Shown: positions 32,126 through 36,981 of the stretch, one piece after another
Numbering within the stretch: position 1 is the stretch's first letter
How the letters are laid out: the number at the start of each line of letters is the position of its first letter
Assembly (NCBI GenBank): GCA_017560605.1
Contig: JAFZEQ010000023.1
Span: forward strand, 1 to 36,981
Direction of reading: 5' to 3'
Source: Paludibacteraceae bacterium
Lineage (GTDB): Bacteria; Bacteroidota; Bacteroidia; Bacteroidales; Paludibacteraceae
Length of the DNA stretch: 36,981 nucleotides
Notes under the pieces: model-generated
Seen by the model: only the letters and a program-made list of their open reading frames with translations
Databases searched by the model: none
What the model was told of the DNA's origin: nothing
Program-made: the position numbers and the translations under genes

Positions 32126-33910
32126 TTATTTTTTATGGCATAGTACAAGCTGCTTGCCTTGGATGATGTACTCACTAGAATATACCATAGCTTCTTCAGC
32201 AATTTTACGAACTACGGTTCCACATTGTGCACCTGATCCGTTCTTGTCTCTGCGTGGCTTGTTAATAACGCAGATGCAAGTGTATTGTGGTTTTTCTTCT
32301 GGGAAATATCCAACAAACGATATGCGGTGTCTTTGATTGGTATATTTACCATTTTCGTTCAACTGAGCTGTACCTGTTTTTCCTGCAATAGATACCATCC
32401 CGCTTTGTGCAGGATGAGCGGTTCCTCCTTTGGCCCAAACTACGTCATGCAAGCAAGCTTGTATGTTTTCAAGAGTTCTGTCATTGCATATCTTCCGATT
32501 GATGACTTGTGTTTCAAAGGTCTCAATGGTTTCTGTACCTTTTCTAATCTCTTTGACAAGTATAGGGCTAATCATCTTGCCATTGTTGGCAATGGCGTTA
32601 TAGAAGGTGACCACCTGTAATGGATTTAACTCTAACGAGTAGCCATACGACATAAGGGAGATTGATACCTTATCTTTTGGAACATTGATAACAGCTTGTT
32701 GTGCACCTGGGATGATATAATCGATACTATCACACAAGTGCATACCCTTAAGTTTGTCGACAAATTGTTTTGCGCTACCATTGTAACTTCTTGTTATAAT
32801 ACGAGCTAAGGCGATATTGCTACTAGTTCTTAAAGCTTCGCGAGTGGTGTAAGTAGTGTCTGCTGCATGAGCGTCCTTGTGCAACTTGGTTGAATATTTC
32901 CAACCGTTTCTCCAAACGCGTATTGTATCATTGATGCCAATTTTGCCGTCGTCCATCGCAGCCATCAAAGCGACTGTTTTGAATGTAGAGCCAGGTTCTA
33001 ACCGTGTTACTGCATGGTTAGATCTTTCGTAGTATTTTCCATCGCTTCCACGATCAAGATTGCACATCGCTTTGATCTCACCTGTTTCTACTTCCATAAG
33101 TATTACACACCCCCATTCGCCTTCTGTGCTATCTAGTTGTTCGCGCAGATTAGATTCGCATATATCCAACAAGTTGGCGTCTAGTGTGGTGTATATATCG
33201 CAACCATTTTCTTGGTGTACGATTGGCACATATTCCCATTCGTTGGCTACTCGCTGGCGAATAGATCGTCCATCTTTACCTTGCAAATACTCGTCAAAGC
33301 GTAATTCTAGACCGGCGTTACCCTTGCCGCTTTCGGCGTATATACTACCTATCGTGCGACTCGCTAAACTGTTGAATGGTTTTATGCGTTGATTAAGGTC
33401 TACAAAGTAGAATCCGCTCTTATATACACCTTTGCATACTAGCGGAAGTTTCTTGATTTCCTTTAGTTGTGTATATGATATACGCTTATTTGTTAGACGG
33501 ATATCCCTTTCTTTAATAGTTTTTCCCTTGTAAGCGCGAATCATCTTGTTGCGATATTGCTCTTTGGTTTGATCGCCGATGATATTACTCAATCCCTCTG
33601 CTATGCTATCTACATATTCGTAGAATACCTTTCCATTATTCAAATGCAATGCTTCTACGCGTGTATCCATATGAATACTATATTGAGGAACGCTACTAGC
33701 CAATAATCGACCCTTGCTGTCATAAATGTTGCCTCGAATAGCCTTATCTGTTCGGTATACTGAATCGCGATGAGCTACCATTGATTCCAATTGATTACGG
33801 TGTACGGTCTGTAGACTAATTATGCGCACAAATACAACAATAAATAACACCAATATAATGCCAAATACTGCTGCAAAGCGTAATATGGTATATTTTACGT
33901 TCTCACTCAT
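32126..33910 (-). CDS. ftsI: Septal penicillin-binding protein (transpeptidase) without PASTA tail
   Basis: A 594-residue class B PBP that crosslinks septal peptidoglycan in the periplasm. It has an N-terminal membrane helix (about 8-32), a dimerisation/pedestal domain, and a transpeptidase domain with S308-T-F-K311 (nucleophile Ser), S363-S-N365 and K511-T-G513. The protein ends about 80 residues after the KTG box region (VVRKIAEEAMVYSSEYIIQ). Most Bacteroidota FtsI proteins I know are about 700 residues and carry a C-terminal PASTA domain; this one has none. It overlaps the ftsL stop by four bases (33907-33910), so translation is probably coupled. Confidence 0.92.
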   Translation of the reverse strand: MSENVKYTILRFAAVFGIILVLFIVVFVRIISLQTVHRNQLESMVAHRDSVYRTDKAIRGNIYDSKGRLLASSVPQYSIHMDTRVEALHLNNGKVFYEYVDSIAEGLSNIIGDQTKEQYRNKMIRAYKGKTIKERDIRLTNKRISYTQLKEIKKLPLVCKGVYKSGFYFVDLNQRIKPFNSLASRTIGSIYAESGKGNAGLELRFDEYLQGKDGRSIRQRVANEWEYVPIVHQENGCDIYTTLDANLLDICESNLREQLDSTEGEWGCVILMEVETGEIKAMCNLDRGSDGKYYERSNHAVTRLEPGSTFKTVALMAAMDDGKIGINDTIRVWRNGWKYSTKLHKDAHAADTTYTTREALRTSSNIALARIITRSYNGSAKQFVDKLKGMHLCDSIDYIIPGAQQAVINVPKDKVSISLMSYGYSLELNPLQVVTFYNAIANNGKMISPILVKEIRKGTETIETFETQVINRKICNDRTLENIQACLHDVVWAKGGTAHPAQSGMVSIAGKTGTAQLNENGKYTNQRHRISFVGYFPEEKPQYTCICVINKPRRDKNGSGAQCGTVVRKIAEEAMVYSSEYIIQGKQLVLCHKK

Positions 33911-34218
33911 TGTACTCGTATAGCTGGTGTTTTACTTGGTTTAACTTTACTGCCTTGTTCTATCAGCATCTTGTCAATAGATGACTGACGAGTCTTCTCC
34001 ATTAACTCAGCATCCATACTCAATTGTATCAGTTTAGCGTCGTTCAGCTCTTTTTTTAATTTGCTCAGTGTTTGCAACTGTTGTTGCGTGCTCAGACCGC
34101 TATGGATGTACAAAAATGTAAGAAGGCTAATTAATAAAATTACCTTGTACTGTCGTTTGAGCCACGATTTTGTTAAAATATCGCCGCTTAATACTTCTTT
34201 GATTGAAAACTTAGACAT
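33907..34218 (-). CDS. FtsL-like cell division protein
   Basis: A 103-residue single-pass membrane protein: a basic cytoplasmic lead, one helix (about 26-42, VILLISLLTFLYIHSGL) and a coiled-coil-like periplasmic segment (LQTLSKLKKELNDAKLIQLS). Sequence similarity to E. coli FtsL is not visible, but the topology, the size and the place between rsmH and ftsI match the FtsL-like family of Bacteroidota, which would link FtsI-FtsW to the divisome. Confidence 0.8.
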   Translation of the reverse strand: MSKFSIKEVLSGDILTKSWLKRQYKVILLISLLTFLYIHSGLSTQQQLQTLSKLKKELNDAKLIQLSMDAELMEKTRQSSIDKMLIEQGSKVKPSKTPAIRVQ

Positions 34219-34239
34219 AGTAGTTCTTGTTTAATGGTT

Positions 34240-35262
34240 TTATTTTGGTTGTTTTGTTGTTTTCTCTGCTACGCGCAATTTTGCACTTCGTGCTCGTGGG
34301 TTAACTTCTATCTCTTCGTTGCTAGCTGTACGACCTTTTTCTAGTACTTTGAAAGGAGTTAAGATGTTGCCGTAAAAGTCTTTTTCGATTTTGCCTTCTA
34401 AGTTGCCTGAACGTAAGAAGTTTTTTACAATCCTATCTTCTAATGAGTGGTATGTCAGTATAGCAATGCGCCCACTCGGTTTTAACAAGTCTTTGGTCGC
34501 CAATAGCATCTCACGCAATGCACCCATTTCGTCATTGACTTCAATGCGTAGTGCTTGAAAAACCTTGGCCATATCTTTTTTTGCAGCGGCAGGAATATCC
34601 AATTCTTGAACTTCCGAATCTTCTGAACTAGCTACTTTTTTACCCAATACGACACTTACCAGATCTTCTGTTCGTAGGATAGGGGATTGTTCACGGGTTT
34701 TGACGATACGCCTAGCAAGTGGTTTGGCATTCTTTAGCTCCCCGTACATAAAGAGTATATGTGCTAGTTGCTCTTCGGTATAATTATTGAGGATATCTGC
34801 AGCAGTAGTTCCTGCAGTTTGGTTCATACGCATATCCAGCGGTGCAGAATAGCGAAAACTGAATCCGCGTTCGGGGCAGTCAAAATGGTGAAATGATACA
34901 CCTAAATCTGCTAACAATCCATCTATTTGTTCTACACAGTAGTAGTCCATAAAGTTTCTAAGGTAGCGGAAATTACTGTGTACTAATTGCCAATTCTCGA
35001 AACCCTTGATTTCTTGCATTTTTGAACTCTTAGCATTTTCTAATGCATCGATGTCTTGGTCAAATGAATAGAGTTTACCTTGTGTGCCTGAAACATTTTC
35101 AGAAGTTTGGAGTGCTTCTAGTATTGCTCTTGAATGACCGCCGCCACCTAGAGTGACATCTACATAGACACCCCCGGGCTGAATCTTCAACCCGAGGATC
35201 GTTTCGTTGAGCAAGGCTGGGATGTGGTACTCAACTGATTGTTTGTCCTTGTCTTCGTTCAT
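34240..35262 (-). CDS. rsmH: 16S rRNA (cytosine-N4)-methyltransferase
   Basis: A 340-residue RsmH/MraW enzyme that methylates C1402 of 16S rRNA using SAM. The opening YHIPALLNETI, the SAM-binding VDVTLGGGGHSRAIL, LLADLGVSFHHFD, RGFSFRYSAPLDMRM and YHSLEDRIVKNFL are diagnostic. It is somewhat longer than the usual 310 residues, with a Thr/Lys-rich end. The ATG at 35262 lies directly beside a 7-base repeat array in the gap after mraZ. Confidence 0.95.
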   Translation of the reverse strand: MNEDKDKQSVEYHIPALLNETILGLKIQPGGVYVDVTLGGGGHSRAILEALQTSENVSGTQGKLYSFDQDIDALENAKSSKMQEIKGFENWQLVHSNFRYLRNFMDYYCVEQIDGLLADLGVSFHHFDCPERGFSFRYSAPLDMRMNQTAGTTAADILNNYTEEQLAHILFMYGELKNAKPLARRIVKTREQSPILRTEDLVSVVLGKKVASSEDSEVQELDIPAAAKKDMAKVFQALRIEVNDEMGALREMLLATKDLLKPSGRIAILTYHSLEDRIVKNFLRSGNLEGKIEKDFYGNILTPFKVLEKGRTASNEEIEVNPRARSAKLRVAEKTTKQPK

Positions 35263-35266
35263 CAGC

Positions 35267-35301
35267 TTTCAACTTTTGACTTTCAACTTTCAACTTTCAA
35301 C
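35267..35301. repeat. Five 7-base units upstream of the rsmH start
   Basis: Contiguous plus-strand units are TTTCAAC, TTTTGAC, TTTCAAC, TTTCAAC and TTTCAAC; on the transcribed strand they read as GTTGAAA repeats. They end 5 bases from the rsmH ATG. Further imperfect copies (TTTCAATTTTCAA) follow at about 35315-35328. Confidence 0.75.
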
Positions 35302-35347
35302 TTTAGACACTAGACTTTCAATTTTCAATAGTTAGGTTTTGTTTATT

Positions 35348-35809
35348 TTAGGTTTTAGGCATTTGTTTTTTCATTCTCTGTCTAATCAATGCTGCTAGAT
35401 CTTGATTTGGCATTTGCCTGTCTGCAAATACTTCTGGATTCCATACGGCAATACGGTCAAGCATTCCTACAAATACAATATCTTGCTCTGCTCCAATCAT
35501 CTCTAGGTGTTTCTTTTGCAATAGTACACGCCCTTGAGTGTCCATGTCCAAGATTTCTGCCTCAGACATAAATTGCATCAATATCATTTGATCTTCTGGA
35601 TTCCATTCGTCCAATTCGTTGCGAAGCTCGCTTACTTTAGCTTGCCACACGTGCTCGGGATAGAAAATGATACACGCATTATCTGTGTCACGACGCATGA
35701 TAATATGGCTAGAACCCATCTCTACTAAGATCTTGCGATACTGAGCAGGAACAAAGGTTCTACCCTTGCTATCCAAACGAGCCTCTATTTTACCAATAAA
35801 TGTGTTCAT
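35348..35809 (-). CDS. mraZ: Transcriptional regulator MraZ
   Basis: A 153-residue protein of two SpoVT/AbrB-like swapped-hairpin domains. The first opens with the typical GKIEARLDSKGRTFVPAQYR; the second contains EILDMDTQGRVLLQKKHLE. MraZ forms rings and represses the dcw operon it heads by binding repeats of TGGGN spaced by five bases. Two such repeats lie upstream over the promoter (35912-35926). The gene is the first of a nine-gene run on the minus strand. Confidence 0.95.
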   Translation of the reverse strand: MNTFIGKIEARLDSKGRTFVPAQYRKILVEMGSSHIIMRRDTDNACIIFYPEHVWQAKVSELRNELDEWNPEDQMILMQFMSEAEILDMDTQGRVLLQKKHLEMIGAEQDIVFVGMLDRIAVWNPEVFADRQMPNQDLAALIRQRMKKQMPKT

Positions 35810-35885
35810 ACTTCTATCTTTGCCGTTAACCGATTAATTGTTTCATTATTTAACCGATATTTACCGGATTTTTTTAATTCCGCTG

Positions 35886-35893
35886 CAAAGGTA
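35886..35893 (-). promoter_or_regulatory. -7 element of the mraZ (dcw) promoter
   Basis: On the minus strand TACCTTTG (35893-35886) is a full -7 match. No clean TTTG lies 19-20 bases upstream; that position is occupied by the MraZ-type repeats. The leader would be about 70 bases. Confidence 0.6.
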
Positions 35894-35911
35894 CAAAAAA
35901 TATTTGATATT

Positions 35912-35926
35912 CCCCACATTTCCCCA
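35912..35926 (-). promoter_or_regulatory. Candidate MraZ operator
   Basis: On the minus strand the sequence reads TGGGG-AAATG-TGGGG, two TGGGN boxes exactly 10 bases apart. This is the spacing known for MraZ in other bacteria. The boxes cover the -33 region of the mraZ promoter, as a repressor site would. Confidence 0.55.
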
Positions 35927-36138
35927 CAAAAAAATTTTCAATATATTTATAAGTGTTTTTTCAGTAAAGTTATCAACAAGCTTAAATGCAGAAAATCAGC
36001 ATGTTATAAAGTTTATTAGTATTGGTGGGGAAAAGTGGTGTAAAATTAAGGTGTTCTTTGTTGTTATGCTTGGTGGTGGATGATGTTTGGTGTTGGGATG
36101 TTAGTATCGGATGTAATGCTCCCTGCTTTCTGCCATCG

Positions 36139-36183
36139 ATCTCCATCGGAATCTCATCGGAACCTCATCGGAATCTCATCGGA
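36139..36183. repeat. 11-base tandem repeat array
   Basis: About four units of consensus ATCTCATCGGA: a 12-base first unit ATCTCCATCGGA (36139-36150), then 36151-36161, 36162-36172 (ACCTCATCGGA) and 36173-36183, with a decayed fifth unit after. It lies in the gene-free region 85 bases ahead of the MIP18-like promoter. Confidence 0.75.
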
Positions 36184-36267
36184 ACTTCGTTGAGTATTTA
36201 TCGATACTTTATTGTGATTTCGCTGATACATCATCTTTACAAGATTATGTATTTATTTGTAAAAACT

Positions 36268-36299
36268 TTTGCACATTTGCTAAAAAAGCAGTATCTTTG
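36268..36299 (+). promoter_or_regulatory. Promoter of the MIP18-like gene
   Basis: TTTG (36268-36271), a 20-base spacer and TATCTTTG (36292-36299) match fully; the leader before the ATG at 36326 is about 20 bases. Confidence 0.7.
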
Positions 36300-36325
36300 C
36301 ACCATAATTTGTGATGTAATATTAT

Positions 36326-36640
36326 ATGAATGAATTTTTGCAATTAGAGGAGCAAGTCTTACGAATGATAAAAACGGTATACGACCCTGAGATTCCAGTG
36401 AATATTTATGAACTGGGTCTTATTTATCGTATTGACTTGCCAGGTGATGGAACTTGCAATATAGATATGACTCTTACTGCTCCTAACTGTCCTGCTGCGG
36501 ATTTCCTTGTGGAGGATGTCAAGCAAAAGGTAGGTTCTGTAGATGGCATTGATACGGTCAATGTCAATATTGTCTTTGAGCCTGAGTGGAACAAGGATAT
36601 GATGTCCGAAGAAGCAAAACTAGAACTTGGTTTCCTCTAA
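36326..36640 (+). CDS. MIP18/SufT-family iron-sulfur assembly protein
   Basis: A 104-residue DUF59 protein. The pattern KTVYDPEIPVNIYELGLIY, the conserved cysteine C55 in TAPNCPAADF and the mid-chain VEDVKQKV segment mark the MIP18 family. Members help mature iron-sulfur proteins, as SufT or as a domain of Mrp/ApbC carriers. In Bacteroidota the stand-alone form often accompanies suf genes, but none is seen here. It is followed 42 bases later by an LpxH-like gene in the same frame after an in-frame stop. Confidence 0.87.
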   Translation: MNEFLQLEEQVLRMIKTVYDPEIPVNIYELGLIYRIDLPGDGTCNIDMTLTAPNCPAADFLVEDVKQKVGSVDGIDTVNVNIVFEPEWNKDMMSEEAKLELGFL

Positions 36641-36682
36641 CTGCTAAATACTAGCGGCAACGCCGCGTCCACTAAACAAGCC

Positions 36683-36981
36683 ATGATTTATTTCCTCTCC
36701 GACGCACATTTGGGATCTAGAGCAATAGATAATCCTCAAGCCCATCAGCAGACCATAGTTTCTATGCTCCGTGCCATGGAGCAAGATGCTACGGCTATCT
36801 ATTTGCTCGGAGATATCTTTGACTTCTGGTGCGAGTTCTATTGGCGGGATAAAAGCAAAGAGCAATATCGTCCTTTCTTGCAGACAATTAAGGAGATAAC
36901 TGATAAAGGCGTAGAAGTGCATTTCTTTATTGGAAATCATGATATATGGACATTTGGTTGGTTAGCAGAGCAAACGGGTAT
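36683..36981 (+). CDS. UDP-2,3-diacylglucosamine diphosphatase-like metallophosphoesterase, 5' part
   Basis: The first 99 codons of a gene cut by the window end. The ATG at 36683 gives MIYFLSDAHLGSRA. Metal-binding motifs of the calcineurin-like fold are visible: SDAHLG (Asp and His), LLGDIFDFWCEF and FIGNHDIW. This order and the FDFW motif are typical of LpxH-type enzymes, which split UDP-2,3-diacylglucosamine to lipid X in lipid A synthesis at the inner membrane. A related phosphoesterase with another substrate is possible. It probably shares the transcript of the MIP18-like gene. Confidence 0.8.
   Translation, partial: MIYFLSDAHLGSRAIDNPQAHQQTIVSMLRAMEQDATAIYLLGDIFDFWCEFYWRDKSKEQYRPFLQTIKEITDKGVEVHFFIGNHDIWTFGWLAEQTG

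Larger units (their letters stand above)
35810..36325. other. 516-base intergenic region between mraZ and the MIP18-like gene
   Basis: No convincing protein gene lies here; short frames at 35838-36083 and 36022-36333 are low-complexity. On the minus strand it holds the mraZ promoter with MraZ-type operator repeats, and direct repeats TTAACCGAT at 35826-35834 and 35850-35858 in the mraZ leader. On the plus strand a second TGGGG-N5-TGGTG pair lies at 36026-36040, an 11-base tandem array at 36139-36183, and the promoter of the next gene at 36268-36299. Confidence 0.65.

Noticed and set aside
35815..35822. Plus-strand TATCTTTG as an outward promoter from the mraZ leader
   Set aside because: No -33 element lies 19-21 bases upstream and no gene follows within 500 bases.
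35938..36000. Possible replication origin (TTATCAACA resembles a DnaA box, AT-rich flank)
   Set aside because: Only one imperfect box, no dnaA or other origin-linked gene nearby, and the site lies upstream of a dcw cluster.
35838..36333. Two small open frames in the mraZ-MIP18 intergenic region
   Set aside because: They cross promoter and repeat elements, have low-complexity translations and no family resemblance.

Overview
The window is a piece of chromosome from a member of the order Bacteroidales (phylum Bacteroidota), AT-rich (roughly 40% GC by eye). Three things point there. Promoters follow the Bacteroidota pattern (TTTG, 19-21 bases, TAnnTTTG) and starts lack Shine-Dalgarno sequences. 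The protein families are typical of the order: ATP-type PEP carboxykinase, PorX, PorZ, nucleoside kinase with a threonyl-tRNA-synthetase-like N-terminus, FtsL-like protein, DUF2147, long MraY. Parts of the type IX secretion system (T9SS) are present (porX, porZ). The family is not resolved; a T9SS-bearing, probably indole-producing anaerobe fits. I see no phage, insertion sequence, CRISPR array, tRNA or rRNA.

Layout. 1-112: 5' end of pckA (minus). 113-616: no protein gene, but a strong promoter and a candidate small RNA or attenuated leader. 617-2727 (plus): tsaC, a polyprenyl-phosphate sugar-1-phosphate transferase and xseB. 2778-6761 (minus): ClC channel with CBS domains, obgE, adk, HU. 6987-7772 (plus): rhomboid protease. 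7778-12083 (minus): a tightly packed run PASTA protein, rluD, porX, EEP phosphatase. 12229-12882 (plus): tiny Cys-rich lipoprotein and a DUF454 membrane protein. 12942-15963 (minus): tsaD, exosortase-family protein, tryptophanase. 16040-18820 (plus): nucleoside kinase, SPOR protein, folE. 18884-24834 (minus): rdgB, an internally duplicated PorZ, GT-C-like membrane protein. 24998-25417 (plus): DUF2147 protein. 25500-35809 (minus): division/cell-wall (dcw) cluster mraZ-rsmH-ftsL-ftsI-murE-mraY-murD-ftsW-murG, ending at murG. 36326-36981 (plus): MIP18/SufT-like protein and an LpxH-like hydrolase cut by the window end.

How the genes work together. The dcw cluster supplies lipid II synthesis from meso-diaminopimelate and septal transpeptidation; candidate MraZ sites overlap its promoter. 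TsaC and TsaD supply two steps of tRNA t6A modification from separate loci, and both mRNAs look leaderless. PorX and PorZ belong to T9SS; PorZ is the most unusual gene here because a whole PorZ-type propeller region occurs twice in one 1386-residue protein. Three gene junctions carry 35-base arrays of five 7-base units touching start or stop codons, and the one before the ClC gene coincides with a missing canonical start codon. Two divergent gene pairs are driven by interlocked promoters with identical 16-base offset.
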